From contig NZ_JARXWL010000010.1 of the NCBI RefSeq assembly GCF_029893325.1, positions 1-64,000 of the forward strand: DNA of 64,000 bases, written 5' to 3'. The notes below the pieces were generated by a model that made no database searches, was not told where the DNA came from, and saw only the letters and a list, made by a program, of their open reading frames with translations. Shown in pieces: positions 47,047 to 54,530 of the stretch (position 1 is the stretch's first letter; every line of letters begins with the position of its first letter). The stretch comes from Enterococcus sp. PF1-24 (lineage in GTDB: Bacteria; Bacillota; Bacilli; Lactobacillales; Enterococcaceae). The position numbers and the translations under genes are program-made.

Positions 47047-47263
47047 ATGATTTAAGTAAGGATTCGAAAAAAAAGATTTTATTTACAATTTAGGTAGAAG
47101 TATAGCTATATTGTCAAAAAATAGAATATCTGTAGAACAACCAGTAGCTTATTTTTAAGGTGGCTAAAGTGGGGCAGGGAAGAGTACATTACATCAGGTA
47201 ATTCATAAAGAATTAAACCGTTCGCAAACGAAGCTAAACATTGATATCCAAATGGGATTGTAA
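47043..47263 (+). pseudogene. Truncated zeta toxin remnant
   Basis: Starting at ATG 47043, the reading frame breaks after 16 codons (TAG 47091). In the frame of 47132 one reads ISVEQPVAYF-stop-GG-stop-SGAGKSTLHQVIHKELN. This matches the zeta N-terminus SPTAFLLGGQ-GSGKT, including the Walker A loop that phosphorylates UDP-GlcNAc. There is therefore at least one frameshift in an A-rich run near 47060-47080. Two stop codons follow (47156-47158 and 47165-47167), and everything after about residue 70 of the expected 270-290 is missing. Confidence 0.8.
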
Positions 47264-47291
47264 AGATAAGTAATCTGTAAATAAGAAGAGT

Positions 47292-47322
47292 AAGTTTCCA
47301 TGATAAACGGAAGCTTTTTTTG
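47292..47322 (+). terminator. Terminator after the zeta remnant
   Basis: AAGTTTCC/GGAAGCTT (one G-T pair) is followed by a T run interrupted by one G. Confidence 0.7.
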
Positions 47323-47427
47323 TTTTTTTAAATGAAATTAAGAGGTTCCCTTATTTTCTAGTGCTAACTCTTATGAGTAAAATAATCAACTTTTTTTCAA
47401 ACAAGACTTACGGAAATTTTTCAACTT

Positions 47428-47532
47428 TGCTATAATGGTTTTTGTATAAAAAAGGACGCAGTGAGGATGTCTTAAAGTTTATAACTTTAGTGGCTATTGT
47501 AACGAGTTTTAAGTTACAATAGCCATTTTTTT
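47428..47532 (+). promoter_or_regulatory. Extended -10 promoter and leader terminator upstream of the DUF2798 gene
   Basis: TGCTATAAT (47428-47436) is an extended -10 box. About 55 nt downstream, TGGCTATTGTAAC/GTTACAATAGCCA (47491-47503 with 47513-47525) forms a perfect 13-bp stem followed by seven T. This is a strong intrinsic terminator 33 bp before the coding start. Between them, GTGAGGATGTCTTAA after AAAAAAGGA could encode a four-codon leader peptide. The arrangement suggests transcription attenuation. Nothing else is visible in 47323-47427. Confidence 0.7.
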
Positions 47533-47564
47533 GTACGGATAATCAGGAATATGGAGGAGAAGAA

Positions 47565-48047
47565 ATGCCAACGAATAAAAGAGAAAGTTTGATTTATACC
47601 ATTATGATGTGCTTTTTAATGGTTTTGTGGATGAGCATTTATAATGTTGCCCTACATTTTGGCGGACTATCAGTGGACACTTTAAAAGCTGCTTGGGAAG
47701 GATTGCCCTTTGCTTATGTGGTGGCGATGTTGCTGGATTGGTTTGTAGTATCTAGCATTGCTAAAGGTTTTAGCTTTAAATATTTGCTGAAACCAACAGA
47801 TAATTCCATGAAAAAAGTGATTACCGTATCAACTTGTATGGTGGTTCCGATGGTGATTTTTATGTCATTATATGGAGCGCTAGAAGTTTGTTTAAAAAGC
47901 GGAGCTTGGAACAATATTTTATTTATTTGGTTAGGGAATATTCCGACTAATTTTATTATGGCACTACCATTTCAACTATTAATTGCCGGGCCAGTTGTTC
48001 GCTATTTATTTAGAAAAGCCTTTCCGCTAGGCACCGTTTTAGCGTAA
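47565..48047 (+). CDS. DUF2798 family membrane protein
   Basis: A 160-residue protein with four hydrophobic segments arranged as two similar halves, each with W-G-PF-Y/F or W-GN-P-N-I motifs (AAWEGLPFAYVVAMLLDWF and IWLGNIPTNFIMALPFQLL). This is the DUF2798 pattern. Function is unknown; members are small bacterial inner-membrane proteins. It has GGAGGAG upstream of ATG and appears monocistronic between the leader terminator and a strong 3' terminator. Confidence 0.8.
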   Translation: MPTNKRESLIYTIMMCFLMVLWMSIYNVALHFGGLSVDTLKAAWEGLPFAYVVAMLLDWFVVSSIAKGFSFKYLLKPTDNSMKKVITVSTCMVVPMVIFMSLYGALEVCLKSGAWNNILFIWLGNIPTNFIMALPFQLLIAGPVVRYLFRKAFPLGTVLA

Positions 48048-48058
48048 TTTACCAAAAT

Positions 48059-48102
48059 AAAAAAGTCAGAAATCAGTTTTGCGCTGTTTTCTGACTTTTT
48101 TT
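48059..48102 (+). terminator. Terminator after the DUF2798 gene
   Basis: AAAAAGTCAGAAA/TTTTCTGACTTTTT with a long T run. Confidence 0.9.
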
Positions 48103-48260
48103 ATGTTTATTTGAAAAATCAGACTTTCGTACCATTCAATTTATTTTAAGCTATGGGAAACTATGATTAGTTAAGTTTTGTGATTTTAGCGATTAAAGAA
48201 TATGAAAAGGTTACGCTAAGTCGCAATTTCAAATAAAGCACAGAGGAGTTATAGGTTGAA

Positions 48261-49511
48261 ATGAAGAATAATAAAAATGTCCTATTTTTACTTTTAGGAC
48301 AAGTTATTTCGGTTTTTGGGGGCGCAATTTTACGTTTTGCATTATCCCTTTATGTGTTGGATCAGACAGGACGGGCAGATATTTTTGCGACGATTTTAGC
48401 AATTTCCAGTATTCCGGTTTTATTTTCACCGATTGGTGGGGCGATTGCCGATCGCTATGATCGGAGAAATTTGATGGTTTTAATGGACGTTGCTAATGCG
48501 GTGTTGGCGGGCATGCTTTTGTTGGTGTTAGGTGGCGGTTTATCCGTTTGGCTAATTGGTGCCCTGCTGTTCGTTTTATCTTTTGTAGGAAGCTTTGATA
48601 CGCCAGTGGTTCAAGCCAGCATTCCTTTATTGGTTCCGGAAAATGAGCTGGAAAAGGTTAACGGTTTAGTGACGGGCGTGCTTTCTTTATCAAATGTGGC
48701 AGCGCCGATTATCGGTGGCGTGCTTTACGGTATCTTTGGGGCACAAGCCTTGGTGGCCTTTAGTATTGTCTTCTTTATTATCGCAGCTGTTATTGAATCT
48801 TTCTTGAAGATTCCTTTCGAGAAAAAAGTGTCGGAAGCTGGCATGGTAACGACTTTGAAAAATGATTTGGTGGCAGGTTTTCATGAAGTCCGTAAAAATA
48901 AAATTATTTCTAAAAGTATTTTTATTGCCGCATTGGTCAATTTTCTGTTAGTACCTTTCTTTATTGTGGGGCTGCCAATTATTTTAAGAATGGTTTTACA
49001 AGCTAACGATACGGTTTACGGAATTGGTATGTCGTTAGTTAGTGTGGCGAGTATTATCGGGGCGATTTTTGCTATGCAAATTACGAAGCGAATTCGTTTT
49101 AATAATTTCTATTTAACTTTTACGATTTCTGGAGTATTGCTGATTGTGATGAGTTTCGGCTTATTATTTGCTGGTAATACAATGGGCAATAATATCGGCT
49201 TGTTCTTCTTAGTGATTACTGGTGTGCCAATTGGCATTTTGCTAAGTGCGATTTCGATTTATTTAATTTCCGTGGTGCAAAGAATTACACCGCGAGGAAG
49301 CTTAGGCAAAGTTATGGCGACAATCGCAGCAGTATCGCAAGGGGCGGTACCAGTGGGGCAATTGCTGATGGGTGTTTTATTTAAACAAACCAATAGCTCA
49401 GTCTTGCTGCCAATGTTAATTATCAGCCTGTTAATTTTAGCAGTATCTTTCTTATGCTACCGCTTATTTAAAGAAACTAAAGACAGCGATATTATTCCTG
49501 CTAAAGACTAG
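48261..49511 (+). CDS. MFS transporter, drug-efflux-like
   Basis: A 416-residue protein with about twelve transmembrane segments. The first helix (LLLGQVISVFGGAILRFALSL) and the loop 2-3 motif GGAIADRYDRRNLMVLMD are those of the MefA/macrolide-efflux-like MFS group (MFS_3). The exported compound is not determined. The ribosome-binding site GAGGAG is 12 bp from the ATG, a little far. It is flanked by terminators, so it is probably a single-gene unit. Confidence 0.85.
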   Translation: MKNNKNVLFLLLGQVISVFGGAILRFALSLYVLDQTGRADIFATILAISSIPVLFSPIGGAIADRYDRRNLMVLMDVANAVLAGMLLLVLGGGLSVWLIGALLFVLSFVGSFDTPVVQASIPLLVPENELEKVNGLVTGVLSLSNVAAPIIGGVLYGIFGAQALVAFSIVFFIIAAVIESFLKIPFEKKVSEAGMVTTLKNDLVAGFHEVRKNKIISKSIFIAALVNFLLVPFFIVGLPIILRMVLQANDTVYGIGMSLVSVASIIGAIFAMQITKRIRFNNFYLTFTISGVLLIVMSFGLLFAGNTMGNNIGLFFLVITGVPIGILLSAISIYLISVVQRITPRGSLGKVMATIAAVSQGAVPVGQLLMGVLFKQTNSSVLLPMLIISLLILAVSFLCYRLFKETKDSDIIPAKD

Positions 49512-49537
49512 TTGTTTTATTAATCGTAAACACGTAA

Positions 49538-49592
49538 AATAACCGTGAGATGGCCTGTTTGAAAAGGTAGCTATCTCACGGTTATTATTTTT
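49538..49592 (+). terminator. Terminator after the MFS gene
   Basis: AATAACCGTGAGAT/ATCTCACGGTTATT, a 14-bp perfect stem followed by ATTTTT. Confidence 0.9.
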
Positions 49593-49610
49593 GTGTCAGG
49601 CGGTGTCAAA

Positions 49611-50120
49611 ATGAAGAGTTATCAATGGTACAGTGATACGTGGGGGAAGCCAATTAAAGAAGATCGCCATCTGTTTTTATTGTTAACAATTGGTGTTTTT
49701 CAGGCGGGCTTAAGTTGGCAAGCAGCCGCTAGTAAAAAAGAAGTTTTTTTGCGTAATTTTTGTCAGATGGACTTTCGTAAAGTGGCGGCTTTCTTTCCTG
49801 AAGATATAGAAGCGATTGAAAAAGACCCGGAAATGATTCGCAATCCTCGTAAAATTAAGGCCGTTGTGCAAAATGCCCGGGCGATTGTTGGTTTATTAAC
49901 GGAATATGAAAGTTTTGCCGATTATTTGTGGGATTTTTATCAAGGCGTTCCGCTAATTAAAGAATATGAATCAGCTGATTTGGTACCTAACATCTTGCCA
50001 GAAGCGACAATTATCGCTAAAGATATGAAGAAAAGGGGCTTTGCTTTTGTCGGGCCAGTCGTTACCTGCATGTTTCTGAAAGCTGCTGGCGTCATTCAAG
50101 ATCAAGTGCTGGATTGTTAG
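49611..50120 (+). CDS. tag: DNA-3-methyladenine glycosylase I family, zinc ligands absent
   Basis: A 169-residue Tag-family base-excision glycosylase. It has GVFQAGLSWQAAASKKEVF, IRNPRKIKAVVQNARAI and MKKRGFAFVGPVVTCMFLKAAG. E. coli Tag binds zinc through an N-terminal Cys, a His in YHD-EWG and a C-terminal His/Cys. Here the first Cys is missing, the His position reads YSDTWG and the C-terminus is DQVLDC, so the zinc snap is lost. The fold may still remove 3-methyladenine. ATG 49611 is taken as start; a GTG at 49593 is possible but would overlap the preceding terminator. Confidence 0.85.
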   Translation: MKSYQWYSDTWGKPIKEDRHLFLLLTIGVFQAGLSWQAAASKKEVFLRNFCQMDFRKVAAFFPEDIEAIEKDPEMIRNPRKIKAVVQNARAIVGLLTEYESFADYLWDFYQGVPLIKEYESADLVPNILPEATIIAKDMKKRGFAFVGPVVTCMFLKAAGVIQDQVLDC

Positions 50121-50162
50121 TGATTACTCAGGTGTTTTCTGGTGGAAATTTGCCTTTTTGCC

Positions 50163-50227
50163 GTTTCTCTGTTAACCTAGAGAGAGAAACAAGTGGAAAT
50201 TTAGCTAATTTCCCTTGTCATTTTTTT
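50163..50227 (+). terminator. Double hairpin terminator after tag
   Basis: GTTTCTCT/AGAGAAAC (50163-50190) is followed by ACAAGTGGAAATT/AATTTCCCTTGT (50189-50218, one bulge) and seven T. The following 150 bp to 50389 contain a TATAAT at 50350-50355 but no gene. Confidence 0.7.
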
Positions 50228-50389
50228 ACTAAAGATGATTTTGTTGTCAGTTCTTTACGTTGGAAAGAAAACGGATTCAATTGTTAGGTGAAGGTTAACG
50301 GCTAAAAAGCTGTGAAACCCTCAAGCTGCGAATGTCTACCTAGATTATTTATAATGAATAATCTTTTAAATTAGAAGGAAGTGAAAGCT

Positions 50390-50623
50390 TTGAGACCTTA
50401 TTGGCCAAAAGATACAGAACCATCTGAGTTAGGACAAACATTTACTGTGAATCAAGAAGTATCCTTTATTTATAAAAGTGAGATACATGTTGGTTTAGTT
50501 GAGAAAATGCTGAAAAATTCAGCAATCATTATTTTATATAATGAAAATTTCGATAAAGAAAATCAAACGAAGCTAGTGATTAGTTATTCAAAACTTTTGC
50601 CGGTCTTTAAACAACCGGAGTAA
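50390..50623 (+). CDS. DUF2187-like small protein
   Basis: A protein of about 77 residues. After an unusual Pro/Trp-rich start (RPYWPKDTEPS), the rest looks like an SH3-type small beta-barrel, with VNQEVSFIYKSEIHVGLVEKML and NSAIIILYNEN. This resembles DUF2187 proteins such as B. subtilis YkvS. TTG 50390 is preferred since AAGGAAG lies 7-10 bp upstream; GTG 50381 sits too close. Function is unknown. Confidence 0.55.
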   Translation: MRPYWPKDTEPSELGQTFTVNQEVSFIYKSEIHVGLVEKMLKNSAIIILYNENFDKENQTKLVISYSKLLPVFKQPE

Positions 50624-50685
50624 TTTGTAGGAGGGGCATAGGTCTCTCTTTTTTTGACATTAAAAACTTTGAAAGGAAAGGCTTT

Positions 50686-51267
50686 ATGAAAAGATTATAC
50701 TTGATGAGACATGGACAGACGCAATTTAATATGATGGGGAAGATTCAAGGTGCTTGTGATTCGCCATTGACAGATTTAGGGATTAGCCAAGCCCAGATGG
50801 CGAAAGCTTATTTTGTGAAGCATAAAATAGTTTTTGATGCGGCTTATTCTTCAACGCAAGAGCGAGCGGTAGATACCGCCGAAATTGTTTGCGACTATTT
50901 AAAAATAAATACAGCAAAAGGTTTGAAAGAATGGAACTTTGGTTTATTTGAAGGCGAAAGCGAATTGCTAAATCCGAAGATAAAAGAAGGGGAAACTTCT
51001 TACGGGGATTTTTTTGTTGTCTATGGTGGAGAATCCAGTAAGGAAGTCCAAGAGCGAATTAATAATACAATAACGAATATTTTTAATGAGCGTGATGGCG
51101 AGGAAGTATTATGCGTGAGTCATGGCGGTGCCATGTATAGATTTATTCAAAAATGGCTATCACAAGAGCAAATAAAGGAAATAAAATTTTCTAATTGTTG
51201 TATTCTAATATTTGATTTTGCTGATGAGAAATTCCACTTTGTTAAGTCTGTTAACCCAGTCCGATAA
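50686..51267 (+). CDS. Histidine phosphatase family protein (phosphoglycerate mutase-like)
   Basis: A 193-residue cytoplasmic phosphatase. The catalytic RHGQT motif is at residues 8-12 and the second His is in VSHGGAMYRF. The proton-donor region is KEWNFGLFEGE. The domain resembles the lipoprotein at 11114-11923 but lacks a signal peptide. Members dephosphorylate small metabolites; the substrate is not evident. ATG with GAAAGGAAAGG upstream, 62 bp after the DUF2187-like gene. Confidence 0.88.
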   Translation: MKRLYLMRHGQTQFNMMGKIQGACDSPLTDLGISQAQMAKAYFVKHKIVFDAAYSSTQERAVDTAEIVCDYLKINTAKGLKEWNFGLFEGESELLNPKIKEGETSYGDFFVVYGGESSKEVQERINNTITNIFNERDGEEVLCVSHGGAMYRFIQKWLSQEQIKEIKFSNCCILIFDFADEKFHFVKSVNPVR

Positions 51268-51443
51268 AAAATACAGAATATTTAGGCTGAGTAATAAGTT
51301 TCAAATTTAGTGCCTTATGAAAGAATCTTTGCTATTTCTCTTAGTAAGTGTTAACGTAAAGATAGAATTAAGTTCTTATTTTGATGCCTATTTTAGGAAT
51401 ATAATGTAAATATAGGCAATAACCATTTTCGAATAATGACTGC

Positions 51444-51477
51444 AAGACGATTCTTTTTTAGAGAATCGTCTTTTTTT
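51444..51477 (+). terminator. Terminator in the 51268-51716 gap
   Basis: GACGATTCT/AGAATCGTC with seven T. The rest of this 450-bp gap shows no open reading frame I can support. Confidence 0.85.
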
Positions 51478-51716
51478 GGCAAATAATTGTCGGAAAAAGA
51501 TGATTTAAGGTTTAATACTTTAACATCTTTCAATGGAGGTGAAGGCAGTTCGGGAGATTTTTCTCTGGTAAATAGGTAAACAAGTTGTTTTGATATTTTA
51601 GAAAAAGCAATTGGTTAATCTTGATTAAGCATAACTAGAGTAGTTTTAAAGTAGAGATGATAAAGTAGTAAAATGTCAGCTTTTGTAGCTAGATTAATAA
51701 AATGAGGAGCAAAATT

Positions 51717-52661
51717 ATGAAATTAGGATTTATTCAATCTACTTTTCCAGACGAACGACGGGTACCATTATTACCAGAAGATATTCATGAATTTGAAAAC
51801 GAACTGCTAATCGAAAGCGGATTTGGGGCAGCTTTAGGGATTGCGGATGAAAGTTATCGCCAAGCTGGTTGCAAAATTTTATCGCGAGCTGAAGTGTTTC
51901 AAGAAGCGGACGGAATTTTTTGTTTGAAATTAATGCAGCCAGAAGATTATGACCGGATTCGGCCAGAACAAATGATTATTGGTTAGACGCATCCTTTAGG
52001 CTCAGGCAAACCTTTTATGGAGCAGCAAGCTTATCCGAAAAATTTAACCGTGGTGGATTTAGATAATCAGACACCAACGATTCTTTATCAAAAAGCAACT
52101 TTTCCAGCAGAATGGTTGCCTATCAATTTTGTCAGTCAAAATAGTTTTTATGCTGGCTATGCTGGAGTGCTACACGCTTGTTTAAGCTTTGGTTTATTGC
52201 CGGACGATAATACTAAGGTAGCGATTTTAGGTAATGGCAATGTTTCCCAAGGAGCTTTTCATGGAATTTCGAAATTTACTGCGCAAGTGCGGATGTTTTA
52301 CCGCAAAACTTTGCCGGAATTTTATCAACAAAAGGAACAGTTTGATTTAATTATTAACGGGATTGAAGTGGGGGCGCAAGGAACGCCGATTTTAACGCTG
52401 GCAGATCAATCATTGTTAAAACCGGGTGCTTTCTTAATTGACATTGCCGCTGATGCTGGTTATGCCATTGAAGGGAATCGTTTTACAACAGTGTCTGAAC
52501 CGATTTATCAAGAAAATAGCCGTTATTATTATACCGTACCTAATACGCCGACGATTGCTTATCACAACGTGAGTAAGTATTTAAGTCAGCAATTTAGTCA
52601 GTACATTTATAAAAAAGATATTACGATTTTTAAAGAAAGAGCGTTGCGAGGAAATAAATAA
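51717..52661 (+). pseudogene. ceo: N5-(carboxyethyl)ornithine synthase gene interrupted by an amber codon
   Basis: Read through, this encodes 314 residues closely resembling the lactococcal N5-(1-carboxyethyl)ornithine synthase, an alanine-dehydrogenase-like NADP enzyme that reductively condenses pyruvate with ornithine. Matching segments include ERRVPLLPEDI, AGCKILSRAEVF, THPLGSGKPFMEQQA, the Rossmann motif VAILGNGNVSQGAF and DIAADAGYAIEG. At codon 90 (51984-51986) TAG replaces the TGG of the conserved MIIGWTHP motif, a one-base change. No other lesion is seen. GAGGAG precedes ATG 51717. It may be a very recent pseudogene, a suppressed stop or a base error. Confidence 0.85.
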
Positions 52662-52756
52662 ATATTTTATATTGCTGGGGAAAGCTGATGAAATTAGGCT
52701 TTTGCTGGCTTTTTTTGTGCAGATTAAGCTATTTATTAAGAAATTTTAAATACTTG

Positions 52757-52785
52757 TTGACAATACTTAGGTACCTAAGTATTTG
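52757..52785 (+). promoter_or_regulatory. MarR-gene promoter with 22-bp operator palindrome
   Basis: TTGACA (52757-52762), 17 bp and TATTTG (52780-52785). The spacer and -10 box are covered by a perfect 22-bp palindrome (52762-52783; half-site AATACTTAGGT). This is a clear autoregulatory operator for the regulator that follows. Confidence 0.8.
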
Positions 52786-52815
52786 GTTTCTAATTTTTGA
52801 AAGAGGGAAAAGAGC

Positions 52816-53529
52816 ATGACAGAGTATACAAAAAAACTAATGAAAGATTTATCTTTTGTCGGTAGTGCCAGTCGCCGCTTGCTAGGGATGGGCATGAATC
52901 CAGTGAAGAAAAAAGCCCCCGCCCAACAACGGGTCTTGGATATTTTGGCTAATGAAGACGGCTTGACCCAAGGGGTGTTAGCAGAAATTTTAGACGTTCG
53001 TCCAAGCTCACTAACCGAAATTTTGAAAAAATTAGAAAGCCGCGGTGAAATCGAGCGAGTGGAAGACCCGCAAGATAAACGGATTAAATCAGTTTATTTA
53101 ACGGAAGCAGGTCGCAAGAAAACAACGCCGACTATACAACAACAGGATCGTTCAGAAGATTTCTTCTTCGGCTTGAATGAAGAGGAACAGCGACAATTAG
53201 ATTTATTATTAACAAAAATTATCGCTGGCTGGCAAGAAGATTTCGGTGCCGGTTGTGATTTACCGAACTCACCTTTTGATTCAATGGAATCTTTTAAAGC
53301 TATGAAAGAGCAATTGGCGAATGAAATGAAAAATCTTTCACCTAAAGAGCGAAATCAAATGAAACGCGCAGCTCGTGAAAAAATGCGTCAAGAATTTGGT
53401 CGTAATCAAGGGTTTGGTCGTCATGGTGGCTTTGGCCCTGTGAATCCAATGAATCCGTTGAACCCAATGAACCCGATGTCAGATTGTAATGATTGTTGTC
53501 CGGAAGAGTCTGAGTGGGATAACTGGTAA
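52816..53529 (+). CDS. MarR family regulator with Met/Asn/Pro and Cys-rich tail
   Basis: A 237-residue regulator. The winged helix is at about residues 30-115 (QGVLAEILDVRPSSLTEILK, then VEDPQDKRIKSVYLTEAG). It is much longer than the usual 140-160 residues. The extension contains a basic helix (SPKERNQMKRAAREKMRQEF), a Gly/Phe/His stretch (GFGRHGGFG), a run of NPM/NPL triplets and a C-terminal DCNDCCPEESEW. The Cys/His/Met content suggests metal or redox sensing, which is only an inference. It is followed by a GNAT gene and a small peptide gene in the same direction. Confidence 0.85.
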   Translation: MTEYTKKLMKDLSFVGSASRRLLGMGMNPVKKKAPAQQRVLDILANEDGLTQGVLAEILDVRPSSLTEILKKLESRGEIERVEDPQDKRIKSVYLTEAGRKKTTPTIQQQDRSEDFFFGLNEEEQRQLDLLLTKIIAGWQEDFGAGCDLPNSPFDSMESFKAMKEQLANEMKNLSPKERNQMKRAAREKMRQEFGRNQGFGRHGGFGPVNPMNPLNPMNPMSDCNDCCPEESEWDNW

Positions 53530-53581
53530 GTAAAAGATTGCCAGCTCAGCTTACTTAGTCAGAAACTGAGGAGGTATTTTT

Positions 53582-54040
53582 ATGAAAATCCAAATAGCAA
53601 CCCAATATAGTAAAGAACATTTTGAAGCAATCACTTTAAGAGAAGAAATCTTAGGCTCAGTGGTTGATTTAGAAAAAGAAGATAAAGTAACAATTTTTGT
53701 CGCTAAAGAAAAAAATCAAGTAGTGGGAACGGCGGCGGTGCAAGTATATCCTTTCGGAATTGCCCGCGTGCGGCAAGTGGTGGTAGCGCCAGCTTTTCAA
53801 GGAAAACAAATCGGAAATCAGCTGATGGACAGCTGCGAACAGTTTGCCAGAGAACAAAGATGCTCAAGAGTCGTTTTAACTGGACGCAAAAGTGCTAGTC
53901 CTTTCTATCTGAAACGAGAGTATCAAACCTTTTTAGTCCCTTTTAAAAAACATGACATTGATTTCTTTTGGCTATCTAAAAAAGTATCAGAACCAGAATA
54001 TCAAGTGAATGGAGGAATTGTCGATGAAAGAAGTTATTGA
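53582..54040 (+). CDS. GNAT family N-acetyltransferase
   Basis: A 152-residue acetyltransferase. The acetyl-CoA motif is RQVVVAPAFQGKQIGNQLM (Q/R-x-x-G-x-G/A pattern), and a final GRKSASPFYLKREYQTF segment fits motif B. The acceptor is unknown. It starts after GAGGAGG, 52 bp downstream of the MarR gene. Its last 17 bp overlap the start of a 49-codon reading frame with its own ribosome-binding site. Confidence 0.85.
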   Translation: MKIQIATQYSKEHFEAITLREEILGSVVDLEKEDKVTIFVAKEKNQVVGTAAVQVYPFGIARVRQVVVAPAFQGKQIGNQLMDSCEQFAREQRCSRVVLTGRKSASPFYLKREYQTFLVPFKKHDIDFFWLSKKVSEPEYQVNGGIVDERSY

Positions 54041-54173
54041 AAAATCTAAACAAATCATTAAAGAAAATAATGCTCTTTCTAAAGCAGAATTAGAAAAATT
54101 AAGGATTGAGTTGGAAGCCAAAACACAACTATTTGGTACGACTTTTGGTGTAACGAACTATGCAATCATCTAA
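54024..54173 (+). CDS. Small 49-residue protein of unknown function
   Basis: A 49-codon frame overlapping the GNAT stop. It has GGAGG at 54011-54015, 8 bp before the ATG, and ends 26 bp before a strong terminator, so it looks genuinely translated. The first 33 residues form a charged amphipathic helix (KEVIEKSKQIIKENNALSKA, then ELEKLRIELEAK). The last 15 are hydrophobic and aromatic (QLFGTTFGVTNYAII) without Cys. The leader-plus-core look recalls secreted or modified peptides, but no known family is recognised. The neighbouring acetyltransferase and MarR regulator are likely co-expressed. Confidence 0.6.
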   Translation: MKEVIEKSKQIIKENNALSKAELEKLRIELEAKTQLFGTTFGVTNYAII

Positions 54174-54199
54174 GCCCTGGAAATATGACTTAACAAAAG

Positions 54200-54241
54200 A
54201 GTGTTAGCTGCTAAATTGGATTTGGCAGCTAACACTTTTTG
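54200..54241 (+). terminator. Terminator after the small peptide gene
   Basis: AGTGTTAGCTGC/GCAGCTAACACT, a 12-bp perfect stem followed by TTTTT. The gap to mreC (54242-54530) holds only an AT-rich stretch and a short minus-strand frame without a start codon. Confidence 0.9.
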
Positions 54242-54530
54242 ATTTTTAAGTTAAGTCTATTTATTGAAAAGATTTAGCTAAGCTGCTAGCTTTTATTTAA
54301 AGTGGCAATAAATCTTCTAAAAATTCATTTAAGTCTGCTTGAGAGACTTTCGCTTCCTTTGGTTTAATGTTAAAATTAAATTTATCAGTTTATGGTTAAA
54401 AATAAATCAACTAAATAACTTTTGAAAATAAAACTTCTATTATAATAGAAGAAATTTTGCAAATAACTACGTGAATAAGATCGAAATTGCTTGTTCCGTT
54501 TTTTTACTATAGAAAATATGAGGTGCTTTT

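Noticed and set aside
50281-50345. Possible riboswitch or tRNA-like RNA before the DUF2187-like gene
   Set aside because: Only weak pairing and no known aptamer motif could be found.
51540-51580. Short leader peptide or T-box-like segment after GGAGG upstream of ceo
   Set aside because: The frame is only about a dozen codons, no T-box motif or antiterminator pairing is present, and the site is far from the gene.
53440-53490. Tandem repeat encoding NPM/NPL triplets considered as a recombination repeat
   Set aside because: It is within the MarR coding sequence, short and imperfect, and is better described as a low-complexity protein tail.
54297-54386. Minus-strand fragment of 29 codons with a protein-like sequence (KPKEAKVSQADLNEFLEDL)
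   Set aside because: There is no start codon or ribosome-binding site and it is too short to place in a family. It could be a gene relic but is not supported.
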